A DNA stretch of 64,000 nucleotides from Cohaesibacter intestini (GTDB taxonomy: Bacteria; Pseudomonadota; Alphaproteobacteria; Rhizobiales; Cohaesibacteraceae): assembly GCF_003324485.1 (NCBI RefSeq), contig NZ_QODK01000002.1, positions 434,001 through 498,000 of the forward strand, given 5' to 3'. This document shows, in pieces, positions 1 through 8,512 of this stretch. Below the pieces are notes generated by a model. That model was given only the letters and a program-made list of their open reading frames with translations. It was not told the origin of the DNA and did not search any database. A program made the translations under genes and the position numbers. The first letter of the stretch is position 1. The number at the start of each line of letters is the position of its first letter.

Positions 1-2
1 CT

Positions 3-374
3 GAGGCGAAAAGCCGGGGCGTTCATGTCACGATTGATATTTCCAGTCAGAAGATGTTTGTCACAGTCAATGGCAAGCGGCGTCACACCTGGACTGTCTC
101 GACGGCGCGCCGAGGCTATCGCACACCGATTGGCAAATTCCGTCCAACCCGCATGCATCGTCGTTATTATTCCAAACGATATCGCGGTGCACCGATGCCC
201 CACTCCATTTTCTTTTATCGAGGCTACGCCATCCACGGCACCAATGCCATCAAGCGTTTGGGGCGCCCTGCCTCTCATGGCTGCATTCGCCTGCATCCCG
301 ACAATGCCAGAACCCTGTTTGATCTGGTCCGCCGCAATGGTCCTCGCAACACCCGCATCGCCATTCGCCGCTAA
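3..374 (+). CDS. L,D-transpeptidase (YkuD domain), 5' end missing
   Basis: The frame is open to the left edge, so the N-terminus lies outside the window; the first ATG at 54 is internal. The visible 123 residues end with the YkuD catalytic signature: a conserved His (HGTNAIKRLGRP) followed by SHGCIR, whose Cys is the expected nucleophile. The family makes 3-3 peptidoglycan cross-links or attaches proteins to peptidoglycan in the periplasm. The export signal would be in the missing part. The tail is rich in Arg. It converges with the tfoX-like gene. The family call is secure; the exact substrate is not known. Confidence 0.9.
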   Translation, partial: EAKSRGVHVTIDISSQKMFVTVNGKRRHTWTVSTARRGYRTPIGKFRPTRMHRRYYSKRYRGAPMPHSIFFYRGYAIHGTNAIKRLGRPASHGCIRLHPDNARTLFDLVRRNGPRNTRIAIRR

Positions 375-414
375 AACAAGCAGCGAACCACACGTAAAAG
401 GACGCCGAAAGGGC

Positions 415-765
415 CTACTCCTTGTCTTTCGGTGGCAGGTCACCAACGAATCGCATCGTCAATGCGATCCAGCCAATCAACTCATCCTGCGAGCAATCAT
501 CCGCATCCACCCGGACAAATCCGGTCATCGGACGCGACCCGCTAATCAGGGTGGATGCCCCGGGCCTTGCCAAGGCTTCCATCATGTTTTTCTTGCCGAC
601 TCGGAACATAAAAACCCGAGTGCCCGATTTATCAATATGCGTGCCGCCAATCATATTGCCAGCGGTGAGAAAGCAAAGTCCTCCCATCATCTTCACCTCC
701 GTCACATCGGGCAACTCAGCCACGACATCACGGAGGCGATGCGCATCAACTTCATCAAAAGCCAT
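415..765 (-). CDS. TfoX N-terminal domain protein
   Basis: A 116-residue protein, reading MAFDEVDAH at its start, with the glycine-rich strand KMMGGLCFLTAGNMIGG typical of the TfoX N-terminal domain. The start at 765 is chosen because a GGGG ribosome site lies about 7 bases upstream; a longer reading from 813 has no comparable site. In Haemophilus TfoX activates competence genes with CRP. This protein carries only the N-terminal domain, and such stand-alone proteins are common in alphaproteobacteria with no proven competence role. It lies downstream of guaA, beyond that gene's terminator, so it should have its own promoter. Confidence 0.82.
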   Translation of the reverse strand: MAFDEVDAHRLRDVVAELPDVTEVKMMGGLCFLTAGNMIGGTHIDKSGTRVFMFRVGKKNMMEALARPGASTLISGSRPMTGFVRVDADDCSQDELIGWIALTMRFVGDLPPKDKE

Positions 766-840
766 AATAAACCCCACAGATCGCAATACTTTTTTAAAGG
801 GCCATTGTAGCAATTAAGTATATTAGTGCAAACTCATATA

Positions 841-869
841 AAAAAAGGCACCCCGAAAGGTGCCTTTTT
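841..869 (-). terminator. Rho-independent terminator of guaA
   Basis: An inverted repeat, GGCACC and GGTGCC around CCGAAA, is flanked by an A-run on one side and a T-run on the other. It can work both ways but sits 31 bases downstream of the guaA stop on the minus strand. Confidence 0.85.
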
Positions 870-899
870 GGAAAATAGTTTTTGAGCAAAAATGAGAAA

Positions 900-2450
900 T
901 TATTCCCACTCGATCGTCCCGGGTGGCTTCGATGTGACGTCATAGACGACACGGTTGATGCCTTTGACTTCGTTGATGATACGAGTCGCCGCTTTCGACA
1001 GGAAGTTCATGTCGAAATGATAAAAATCGGCGGTCATGCCATCAACAGAGGTCACCGCACGCAGGGCACACACAAACTCGTAAGTCCGGCCATCCCCCAT
1101 TACACCGACGGTTTGCACCGGCAAAAGCACGGCAAAAGCCTGCCAGATGGCATCGTAAAGACCAGCCTTGCGGATCTCATCAAGATAGATCGCATCAGCC
1201 TGACGCAGAATGTCGAGTTTCTCGCGGGAGATCCCACCCGGGCAACGGATCGCCAGACCCGGACCCGGGAAAGGATGCCGACCAACAAAGTCACTTGGCA
1301 ACCCAAGCTCGCGACCCAACGCGCGGACTTCGTCCTTGAACAATTCGCGCAGTGGCTCGACCAGCTCCATATTCATCCGTTCAGGCAGACCGCCCACATT
1401 GTGGTGCGATTTGATGGTCACGGACGGACCGCCGGTGAAGGAGACGGATTCGATCACATCTGGATAGAGCGTCCCCTGAGCGAGGAAATCCGCGCCACCG
1501 ATCCGTTCGGCTTCATCTTCGAACACATCAATGAACAGGCCACCGATGATCTTGCGCTTGCGCTCCGGATCGGTTTGGCCTTCCAAAGCGGAAATGAAAA
1601 TTTCCGACGCGTCCACATGCACCAGCGGGATATTATAATGCTCGCGGAACAGGGAAACCACCTGCTCGCTCTCATTCATCCGCATCAAGCCGGAATCGAC
1701 ATAGATACAAGTCAGCTGGTCGCCGATCGCTTCATGGATCAACACAGCCGTCACGGACGAGTCGACGCCGCCAGACAGGCCACAAATGACCTTTTTGTCG
1801 CCGACCTGCGCCCGAATGCGTGCAATGGCTTCGGCACGGAAATGCGCCATCGTCCAGTCTTTGGAGCAACCGCAGATGTGATGCACGAAATTTGAAAGCA
1901 GTTTGCCACCGTCCGGCGTATGCACCACTTCAGGATGGAACATCACGCCATAATGCTTTTTCTCTTCGTTGGCATAAGCCGCATAAGGGGCATTTTCCGA
2001 TACCCCGATCACTTCAAAGCCCGGAGCCAGCTCGACGACCCGGTCGCCATGGCTCATCCAGACTTCGTGACGAGAGCCGATTTTGTCCCAGATGCCCTGA
2101 AACAGCGGGCTTTTGCCGACCACTTCCACATAGGCACGGCCGAATTCACGATGGTCGGAACCTTCTGCCTTGCCACCGGTCTGCACACACAGCGTCATCT
2201 GGCCATAACAGATCCCCAGAATGGGAATGCCAGCATTGAAGATCGCCTGCGGGGCACGAGGAGACCCGATATCTGTCGTCGAGGCCGGACCGCCAGAGAG
2301 GATGATGCCCTTGGGGCGCATCTCGTAAAATGCCTTTTCGGCATTCTGGAACGGCACGATCTCGGAATAGACACCCGCCTCACGCACGCGCCGCGCGATC
2401 AACTGCGTGACCTGTGACCCAAAGTCGATGATGAGAATCTTATCCGTCAT
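900..2450 (-). CDS. guaA: GMP synthase (glutamine-hydrolysing)
   Basis: 516 residues, the usual length. It converts XMP, glutamine and ATP to GMP. An N-terminal class I glutamine amidotransferase domain carries the nucleophile Cys81 in GICYGQ and a downstream FHPEVVHT with the catalytic His. A PP-loop ATP pyrophosphatase domain follows (SGGVDSS), and the C-terminal dimerisation domain ends in KPPGTIEWE. The start at 2450 ([13 protein letters not shown]) has AAGGG about 5 bases upstream; the frame remains open to 2654 but the extra residues do not resemble the family. guaB, the preceding enzyme of the pathway, is also on this strand 8 kb away, so the two are not an operon. Confidence 0.98.
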   Translation of the reverse strand: MTDKILIIDFGSQVTQLIARRVREAGVYSEIVPFQNAEKAFYEMRPKGIILSGGPASTTDIGSPRAPQAIFNAGIPILGICYGQMTLCVQTGGKAEGSDHREFGRAYVEVVGKSPLFQGIWDKIGSRHEVWMSHGDRVVELAPGFEVIGVSENAPYAAYANEEKKHYGVMFHPEVVHTPDGGKLLSNFVHHICGCSKDWTMAHFRAEAIARIRAQVGDKKVICGLSGGVDSSVTAVLIHEAIGDQLTCIYVDSGLMRMNESEQVVSLFREHYNIPLVHVDASEIFISALEGQTDPERKRKIIGGLFIDVFEDEAERIGGADFLAQGTLYPDVIESVSFTGGPSVTIKSHHNVGGLPERMNMELVEPLRELFKDEVRALGRELGLPSDFVGRHPFPGPGLAIRCPGGISREKLDILRQADAIYLDEIRKAGLYDAIWQAFAVLLPVQTVGVMGDGRTYEFVCALRAVTSVDGMTADFYHFDMNFLSKAATRIINEVKGINRVVYDVTSKPPGTIEWE

Positions 2451-2565
2451 TGGCCCTTTTTCCTGATTTGCGTTTCGCTCTTGTCCTCGAGCTTTAATCA
2501 TCCTCTTAGGACGAAGCCACGGCAAACGCAACGTTCCTTGACGATTTCCGTGCATCAAAAAGAAA

Positions 2566-2591
2566 AATGCCGACTTTTCCAAGTCGGCATT
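2566..2591 (-). terminator. Rho-independent terminator of bioB
   Basis: A perfect 11-bp stem, AATGCCGACTT and its complement, with a 4-base loop, followed on the minus strand by a T-rich tail. It lies about 90 bases after the bioB stop and before the guaA start. Confidence 0.88.
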
Positions 2592-2681
2592 CTTCAATGC
2601 TCCAATTGCAGCATCACAAACCCGGCCTTTGAACCCCGAAAAACACCGGGACACAACGCAGACAGGCCGAGGGGTCTGTTT

Positions 2682-3755
2682 CTATTCGCCAGCCTCAGCC
2701 AAAGGCCCTCCTTCGGCCAGCATTTTCTCCAGATTGGCCTCTGGCACCAGATCATGAGGATGGGTTTCAAACGGCTTGGCCGGACCGGATTCGATCCCGA
2801 GCTGCGCCAGCAACTGCCGGTCCGCCACCGCATCCGGATTCTCCGTCGTCAGCAGGGTTTCGCCATAAAAGATCGAGTTGGCACCAGCAAAGAAGCATAA
2901 GGCCTGCCCTTCCTTCGACAAGGCCTTGCGTCCGGCAGACAGCCGCACCGCCGAGCGCGGCAGAACGATCCGCGCCACAGCAATCATTCGGATGAAATCG
3001 AGAGATTCTACCGACACATGCTCGGCAAAGGGTGTGCCATCGACTGGCACCAGATTGTTGATCGGCACCGATTGCGGGTGGATCGGCAGATTGGCAAGGG
3101 TGCAGAGCATGTCAGCCCGGTCGACCTCCTCTTCTCCCAACCCCAGAATGCCACCGGAGCAAACATTGATGCCCACTTCCTGCACAGCTTTGAGCGTATT
3201 GAGCCGGTCTTCGTAAGAGTGCGAGGTCACAACCTTGCAATAATGGGATGGCGAGGTATCAACATTGTGATTGTAATAATCGAGCCCGGCATCCTTCAAC
3301 TGTGCCGCCTGCTCACGGCTCAGCATGCCAAGGGTCATGCAGGTTTCCATTCCAAGGTTTTTCACCTCCTGAATGATCCCCGCCACGCGCTCCATATCCC
3401 GATCCTTGAGATTCTTCCACGCCGCCCCCATACAGAAGCGCGACGCACCCTGAGCCTGCGCCTTCTGGGCATAGGCCTTGACCACATCCTTGGTCAGCAT
3501 CTTCGAGGCTTGCAAGCCGGTCTGATAACGCGAAGATTGCGAACAATATTTGCAATCCTCCGAGCACCCACCGGTCTTGATATTGAGCAGCGAAGACAAC
3601 TGCACCTCATTGGCAGGGAAGTTGGCGCGATGCACGCTCTGCGCCTTGAACAACAGATCATTGAACGGCATTACAAACAGGGCCATGACCTCTTCGCGGG
3701 TCCAGTCATGACGGGGGGAAAAATCTTCGGAATTGGCCAAGAAGGAAAGAGACAA
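2682..3755 (-). CDS. bioB: Biotin synthase (radical SAM)
   Basis: 357 residues. BioB inserts sulfur into dethiobiotin, the last step of biotin synthesis. The radical-SAM cluster motif is CSEDCKYC (Cys64, Cys68, Cys71), followed by SSRYQTG; the NNLVPVDGTPF motif and the Arg-containing SAGR strand are present. The start codon is TTG at 3755, supported by AAAGGAG seven bases upstream; no ATG in the right place has such a site. No other bio gene is next to it. The upstream 430 bp hold FNR-like boxes and a near-match to a BioR operator, which may explain its control. Biotin made here would serve the biotin-dependent carboxylase at 56 kb. Confidence 0.97.
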   Translation of the reverse strand: MSLSFLANSEDFSPRHDWTREEVMALFVMPFNDLLFKAQSVHRANFPANEVQLSSLLNIKTGGCSEDCKYCSQSSRYQTGLQASKMLTKDVVKAYAQKAQAQGASRFCMGAAWKNLKDRDMERVAGIIQEVKNLGMETCMTLGMLSREQAAQLKDAGLDYYNHNVDTSPSHYCKVVTSHSYEDRLNTLKAVQEVGINVCSGGILGLGEEEVDRADMLCTLANLPIHPQSVPINNLVPVDGTPFAEHVSVESLDFIRMIAVARIVLPRSAVRLSAGRKALSKEGQALCFFAGANSIFYGETLLTTENPDAVADRQLLAQLGIESGPAKPFETHPHDLVPEANLEKMLAEGGPLAEAGE

Positions 3756-3911
3756 GAAGAAGCTCCTTTCGCAAACGGCATTCGGTCGGTCACCGCAATG
3801 CGATCAAATGAGTGGGGGCCTGTCGGCATTCATCCCTAAGCATTTCACGCGATCACGACCACCTCAAGCAACAACAAGGAAACCAAACGCAAAATCGAAG
3901 AATACCTAACC

Positions 3912-3921
3912 TTAGATATAA
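3912..3921. promoter_or_regulatory. Possible BioR operator
   Basis: TTAGATATAA matches nine of ten positions of the alphaproteobacterial BioR consensus TTATMKATAA. It lies about 157 bases upstream of the bioB start. One short match in AT-rich DNA can arise by chance, so this is tentative. Confidence 0.3.
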
Positions 3922-3967
3922 CAACTATCGATCATTTATTCACACATACGATACGCAACAATAGTTA

Positions 3968-3981
3968 TTGATCAAAATCAT
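3968..3981. promoter_or_regulatory. FNR/FixK-type box, 9 of 10 match
   Basis: TTGATCAAAATCAT matches the TTGAT-N4-ATCAA consensus except for the last base. Its centre is 61 bp, close to six helical turns, from the perfect copy at 4029. It lies about 213 bases upstream of bioB. Confidence 0.4.
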
Positions 3982-4028
3982 GAGATTAAAATTTCATAAC
4001 AGTCGGAGTTTATTGTAATTTTATTTCA

Positions 4029-4042
4029 TTGATCCCAATCAA
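4029..4042. promoter_or_regulatory. Perfect FNR/FixK-type box
   Basis: TTGATCCCAATCAA is an exact TTGAT-N4-ATCAA palindrome, the binding site of FNR, FnrL and FixK-type activators. It sits between the end of the MarR-type gene and bioB, about 274 bases upstream of bioB. The regulated promoter cannot be pinned down by eye. Confidence 0.5.
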
Positions 4043-4119
4043 TACGCATTTTTATCAATAATAACAGCCCAATCTCACGTCACTTTTGCATTTCAAAACC
4101 ACGCCCCCCAGAATCAGAA

Positions 4120-4145
4120 AACCCGGCCTGCAAGCAAACCGGGTT
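4120..4145 (-). terminator. Terminator of the MarR-type gene
   Basis: AACCCGG and CCGGGTT form a stem around 12 bases; on the minus strand the stem is followed by TTTTC. It lies about 42 bases after the stop of the regulator gene. Confidence 0.7.
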
Positions 4146-4186
4146 GATGCCGCACAAAAAGAGCAGCGACGCGCGATGAGAGAATC

Positions 4187-4789
4187 TCAGGCCAAGGTTT
4201 TGAGCAACTGAGACAGGCGAATGCGATCCTGCACATTCATGCCCTTCAAGAGGTCGCTTTCCATTTCCATCACCAGATGGCCAATTTCCGAGGCCACATC
4301 GCGGCCCTTCTTGGTCGGCTTGAGAACCACCAACCGCTTGTCGCGCTTGTTCACTTCACGCTTGATCAACTTGCGATCTGTCAGGCGTTTGGCGGCACGG
4401 GACACAGCCACCGTATCCAGCAGCGTTTTTGGCTCCACTTCACGCACAGAGACGGCCCCCTCGCGTGACAAGGAGGCCAGCACCTGCCATTCGGCAAGGC
4501 TCATGTCCCATTCCTCCAGCAGCATCTTGCTCATCCGACGAGACAAACCTTGCGCCACTTCCAGAATGCGGTAAGGCAGAAAGTTTTCGAGCGTGAAAGC
4601 CTCGTCATTGGCCAGCGCCGTAGCCGGACGGCTTTTTGCTTTGGCGCCAGACTTGGCCGCAGACTTTGCCTTGGGCAGCAAGGGCTCCAGGTCCGCAGGC
4701 TCCTCCAACGCAAGCTTTGGCTGCGGCGGGGCCATGTCCGGCAAAGTGTCGAACATCGAAACCTGCACGGCATCTCCGGCTTTGGCCAT
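4187..4789 (-). CDS. MarR-family transcriptional regulator with low-complexity N-terminal extension
   Basis: 200 residues. The C-terminal two thirds form a MarR winged helix: LEVAQGLSRRMSKML, a recognition segment TLLDTVAVSRAAKRLTDRKL, then the wing KREVNKRDKRLVVLKPTKKG. Before it lies a 65-residue extension rich in Ala, Lys and Pro (KAKSAAKSGAKAKSRPA) that is not part of the MarR fold and is probably disordered. The start at 4789 (MAKAGDAVQ) is chosen over 4858 because the added residues have no family resemblance; AGGG lies some 10 bases upstream. No ligand can be deduced. It is monocistronic, between rsmB-like and bioB on the same strand. Confidence 0.85.
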   Translation of the reverse strand: MAKAGDAVQVSMFDTLPDMAPPQPKLALEEPADLEPLLPKAKSAAKSGAKAKSRPATALANDEAFTLENFLPYRILEVAQGLSRRMSKMLLEEWDMSLAEWQVLASLSREGAVSVREVEPKTLLDTVAVSRAAKRLTDRKLIKREVNKRDKRLVVLKPTKKGRDVASEIGHLVMEMESDLLKGMNVQDRIRLSQLLKTLA

Positions 4790-4911
4790 GGCTTCATTCC
4801 CTCTCGAAAACAAAAAAATCACGAGTCGTGGTTTACCCCAGCCTCGCGATCTTTTCAATTCACTGGATATGATATCAGACGAAGTTACTGACAGAAAACA
4901 GCAAAATTAAC

Positions 4912-6207
4912 CTATTCAGGACGCCGCTCCAGCACCGAGAAGAAAAAGCCATCGGTCTGGGTCGAGGCCGGCGTCAAGGTCACGCTCATCATGTCAGAGG
5001 ACCAAGGCTTGGGCGCGTCAAAGCCATAAAGATCCTGCCAGACCTCACCAGCCGAGACCAACTCGAAATCGGGATTATTTTCAATGAAATGATAGATCTG
5101 GTCTTCATTTTCCGCCGCCAGCACCGAGCAAGTGATATAGACCAGATAGCCACCGGGGCGAACAAACTGGCGCGCTTGTGCCAGCGCCAACTGCTGCTCT
5201 TCCACCCGTTTGCCGAGCTGCTCTTCGGTCAGCTTCCATTTGGTTTCCGGGCGACGACGCCACGTTCCGGTTCCGGTGCAAGGCGCATCCACCACCACGC
5301 GATCCATCCGACCAAGCAAATCATCCAGCGCACCGTCATTCGGCGTCCGGGTCTGGGCGTTGCGGACGCCAGCCCGCGTCAGCCGATCAACAATCGGCGC
5401 AAGACGCGAAGCGTCCGCATCATAGGCGTAGATCTGGCCTTTATTCTCCATCTGCGCGGCCATGGCCAGCGTCTTGCCGCCGCCACCGGCACAATAATCA
5501 AGCACCTGCTCACCGGGCCGCGGGTAAATCAGGCTGGACACGATCTGACTGCCTTCATCCTGCACTTCATAAAAGCCCTTGCGGAAGGCCGGATCGCCCT
5601 GAATATTCGGCTGGCGCGAATCCCCCTTGCCTGCCGGGAAGCGCAGGCAATCCTTGCCCAGAGCCGTGCGGCGCGGATTGAAGCGCGACAGCTCCTTTTC
5701 CACCTTCTCGATGCTGGTCTTGAGGCGATTGACCCGGATATCAACCGGCGGCCGCTGGGAAAAGGCACGGGCCTCCAGCAAAGCATCCTCTTCGAAGGCT
5801 TCCATGAAGCTCGCTTCAAGCCATTCAGGAATGTCGCCACGCACCCAGAAAGGGGCGTCTTTCATCGACTTGGCCTGGATCGCGGCTATCTCGGCATCGC
5901 TCAGCGGGGCTGGCGCATGATTGTCATCGGCAATCAAGGCCTGCAAAGCCTCGACATCCTTGTTCCAGTCAAAGGCCATCGTCGCCAGTGCCAACGCGCG
6001 CGGGGTCTCTTCGCCCATCTTCCAGGCGTGTGACGCACGAGAGCGCAAGGAATCATAGACGATGTTGCCAATCGCCGAACGGTCGCCCGACCCGGCAAAG
6101 CGGTGATTGCGTCCCCAATCCTTCAGCGCCTCGGCCACAGGACGCTTGCGCCCTTCCACCTCTTCCAGCACTTCGATAGCAGCTTGCAGTCGACCACCCA
6201 GCTTCAT
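4912..6207 (-). CDS. RsmB/NOP-family rRNA (cytosine-C5)-methyltransferase
   Basis: 431 residues. These enzymes transfer methyl from SAM to C5 of a cytosine in 16S rRNA. The N-terminus (LQAAIEVLEEVEGRKRPVAEALKDW) resembles the NusB-like RNA-binding domain. The catalytic domain has the SAM motif LDYCAGGGGKTL, motif IV DAPCTGTGTWRRRP and motif VI YITCSVL; the Cys of motif VI is the nucleophile and that of motif IV releases product. The start at 6207 (MKLGGRLQ) follows GGGAAAAG; upstream residues in the longer frame look random. It could modify a position other than that of RsmB proper, so I give no symbol. Confidence 0.9.
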   Translation of the reverse strand: MKLGGRLQAAIEVLEEVEGRKRPVAEALKDWGRNHRFAGSGDRSAIGNIVYDSLRSRASHAWKMGEETPRALALATMAFDWNKDVEALQALIADDNHAPAPLSDAEIAAIQAKSMKDAPFWVRGDIPEWLEASFMEAFEEDALLEARAFSQRPPVDIRVNRLKTSIEKVEKELSRFNPRRTALGKDCLRFPAGKGDSRQPNIQGDPAFRKGFYEVQDEGSQIVSSLIYPRPGEQVLDYCAGGGGKTLAMAAQMENKGQIYAYDADASRLAPIVDRLTRAGVRNAQTRTPNDGALDDLLGRMDRVVVDAPCTGTGTWRRRPETKWKLTEEQLGKRVEEQQLALAQARQFVRPGGYLVYITCSVLAAENEDQIYHFIENNPDFELVSAGEVWQDLYGFDAPKPWSSDMMSVTLTPASTQTDGFFFSVLERRPE

Positions 6208-6419
6208 TGTCTTTTCCCAGTCTTTTCTTATGAAACAGTCTTGATTGTAGAGGCGATCATATAGAGGAGAAAGCCCGCAGGGGAAAGAGGAAAGAGCGAG
6301 AAAAGGCATTCAAACCGGCCTCAAACCATGCACGGAACCAAACAAAGTGGATCACGGAGCCAACAGGCAGAAGGCCGTGCGGAATCAAACAACAGCTGAC
6401 AGGGCGCGATGAACGGAAT

Positions 6420-7127
6420 TCAGAAAATTTCGAACAGACCGACCGCCAGAGAGGTGAGACCAAATATAAGAGGAAAATAAATTTCAAATATATCAAATTC
6501 CACTGCCCTTCGCCCTCTAAATTCCCGACGGTTTTGAAAAATACTTTCATCAAGGCTCTTAAACATTACGATTAGATTCTGATCTAAACAAGCATTCTTC
6601 ACTTCATTGCTAAATTTAATTAAACTTTCCAAATTTTTAATATTAACATAAAATTGATCACCCCTTACTTTATCAGAAAAAGTATGAACTTGAACATTAA
6701 GCTCTTTAAAAAGACCGTTCGCACAATCACGAACTTCTCTAACAATAATTGATGCGTCTTTTTCAGACTCTGAGCTCACCCCTTCAACATTAAGATTAAA
6801 AATTTTTACTTCATCAACAAGAGATTGTCTTAGGCAACCAATCTTATCACTGAGTTTTTCTAGCTGCTTATTGTGTTTTTCTAACTCATTTATAGCATCA
6901 ACAGGATCAATCTCCCATTTATCTGAAAACTCTTTCAGCTGCTCACACCCCTTGCTGAACTCAGGCAATTGATGAATTTTCTCATTTTCCCACGCAATCA
7001 CGGCTTTTGCCTTCGCCATTTCTCGGCCAAACCACAATCGAAAGAGTAGATAGGCCAACACCAACCCCAGCAGCACATGCAATTCGATGTTGGTTATCAA
7101 CGGGATGGCTTGCTCCACCTCATCCAC
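6420..7127 (-). CDS. Unrecognised AT-rich membrane protein with central coiled coil
   Basis: 235 residues, no family recognised. A membrane segment lies near the N-terminus (residues 13-33, LHVLLGLVLAYLLFRLWF). A long charged helical stretch with coiled-coil character follows (residues 55-110, including NELEKHNKQLEKLSDKIG), then a soluble part, and a last hydrophobic segment (FPLIFGLTSLAVGLFEIF) at the very C-terminus. Two spanning segments with a large domain between them suggest a membrane-anchored scaffold. Base composition is far more AT-rich than neighbouring genes, a sign of transfer. The start lies 12 bases after the stop of the small gene at 7140-7301, so the two look like one transcript. 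Confidence 0.7.
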   Translation of the reverse strand: MDEVEQAIPLITNIELHVLLGLVLAYLLFRLWFGREMAKAKAVIAWENEKIHQLPEFSKGCEQLKEFSDKWEIDPVDAINELEKHNKQLEKLSDKIGCLRQSLVDEVKIFNLNVEGVSSESEKDASIIVREVRDCANGLFKELNVQVHTFSDKVRGDQFYVNIKNLESLIKFSNEVKNACLDQNLIVMFKSLDESIFQNRREFRGRRAVEFDIFEIYFPLIFGLTSLAVGLFEIF

Positions 7128-7139
7128 TTTTTTGCTGGT

Positions 7140-7301
7140 TTAAAGAAGGTCGCCAATCGAAACGCCTTTGGTTTTCAGCAGTAGAAACACCGCAATATTG
7201 ACCCATCCAACCGCAAAGATCGTTTTGCGGATGCCCTTATAGTCAGAATCATCAAATAGGAAATTCAGCACATTCACCCCCAGATTGCCGAAATCAACCA
7301 T
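7140..7301 (-). CDS. Small single-span membrane protein paired with the AT-rich gene
   Basis: 53 residues from ATG at 7301 (MVDFGNLGVN), or 72 if translation begins at 7358. A short acidic stretch (FDDSDYKG) is followed by one hydrophobic segment (TIFAVGWVNIAVFLLL) and a C-terminal GVSIGDLL. The ribosome site is weak: GGA about 5 bases upstream of 7301. It ends 12 bases before the 235-residue membrane gene in the same direction. I do not recognise it; the pairing is the main reason to believe it is a gene. Confidence 0.55.
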   Translation of the reverse strand: MVDFGNLGVNVLNFLFDDSDYKGIRKTIFAVGWVNIAVFLLLKTKGVSIGDLL

Positions 7302-7434
7302 ACATCCATGAGGCAAAATTTCCAGCAGTCCGTGTTCATTGGGGTGTTTTGCCCACACTCAGACACACAAACAGCCGCTGCCCATCGGCAGGAGCCGAAC
7401 AAACACTTACCAGGATTTCAAAAACAGCAGCTTT

Positions 7435-8406
7435 CTAAAACCACTTGAGCCACTTGAAAAGGGCGACTTGCAGCGCGACGAGCCCTGCCAGCAGGCCGAG
7501 GAAAATCCAGAAGGCTGATCCACTCTCCGCCCCCGGAATGCCACCGATATTGATGCCCAGCAGGCCGGTCAGAAAACTCAGTGGCAGGAATATCGCCGTG
7601 ATCACGGACAGCACATACATTTGCCGGTTCAATCGGTCCGCCAGCGCATGGGCAATCTCGTCCTTGACGATCTGGCAGCGCTCTCGAATGGCGTCCAGAT
7701 CCTCCACATAGCGGGTGACATGGTTATAGGATTCCTGAAAATGCCGAAGGTGCCGATCACCGAGCCAGTCGATATCCGCCAGCAAGAGCAAATCAATCGC
7801 GTCGCGCTGTGGCGCCAGATAGCGCCGAAAGGCAATGGCCTGTCCACGCACGTCGACAATTTGCTCTCGCAGGGATACATCCGGCGTCAGCAAAACCTGC
7901 TCTTCGATCGCATCCGTCGCATCATCCAGCGCTGACAATGTCGGCTCAAGCCGCTGGATCAGACGCTTGCACAACATGCTAAGAAACTGTCCCGTATCCT
8001 TCGGCCCCTTGCCCGACTGCAGCAAAGCCTCGAGGTCACCAACCGCCCGCACTCGCTCTTGGCTGACACAAATGATGCGGTTCGGCTCAGCCCAGACACT
8101 GACCGACACCATGTCTTCCGGCTCCTGCCCGTCATTGAGGTTGACCCCGCGCAGCATCAGCAAAACACCATCGTCAATCTGCGTCATCCGTGGCCGTGTC
8201 TCGACATCGAGCAAGGCATCAAGCACCAACAGATCAAGCTTGGGAAAGGCTGCTTTCAATCCGTCTCGGGCTTCCGGTCTGGAGCCATCAAAGTGCAGCC
8301 AAACCAACCCGTCGACCTGATCCAGCCCGACCAACTTATCCTGCGCCAAAGGCGTTGCGCCGCCTGCACCATCCAGCAAACAGGCCCGTAAAATATGCTC
8401 GCTCAT
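7435..8406 (-). CDS. zntB: CorA/ZntB-family divalent cation transporter
   Basis: 323 residues. CorA-superfamily channels are pentamers with a large cytoplasmic funnel and two C-terminal membrane helices. Here the helices are at about residues 262-283 and 295-316. The signature loop between them reads GINIGG instead of the magnesium-type GMN; GIN is characteristic of ZntB, which moves zinc. The start at 8406 (MSEHILRAC) has GAGGTGGC upstream. Neighbours are unrecognised membrane proteins, so context does not add to the call. Direction of zinc transport for ZntB is debated and cannot be read from sequence. Confidence 0.85.
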   Translation of the reverse strand: MSEHILRACLLDGAGGATPLAQDKLVGLDQVDGLVWLHFDGSRPEARDGLKAAFPKLDLLVLDALLDVETRPRMTQIDDGVLLMLRGVNLNDGQEPEDMVSVSVWAEPNRIICVSQERVRAVGDLEALLQSGKGPKDTGQFLSMLCKRLIQRLEPTLSALDDATDAIEEQVLLTPDVSLREQIVDVRGQAIAFRRYLAPQRDAIDLLLLADIDWLGDRHLRHFQESYNHVTRYVEDLDAIRERCQIVKDEIAHALADRLNRQMYVLSVITAIFLPLSFLTGLLGINIGGIPGAESGSAFWIFLGLLAGLVALQVALFKWLKWF

Positions 8407-8512
8407 CAAAGCCACCTCATTGATCGCGCAAAAGAACTCGGCTCACCCTAACAGGCCTATGCGGACTTTTCAGACTTTGCTGCAAAGAAGTGAACAGACT
8501 CTGTCCGTTTGC

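Larger units (their letters stand above)
3756..4186. other. AT-rich intergenic region upstream of bioB
   Basis: 430 bp without a credible gene on either strand. It is clearly more AT-rich than its surroundings. It holds the bioB ribosome site, a BioR-like decamer, two FNR/FixK-type boxes and the terminator of the MarR-type gene, listed separately. Confidence 0.7.
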
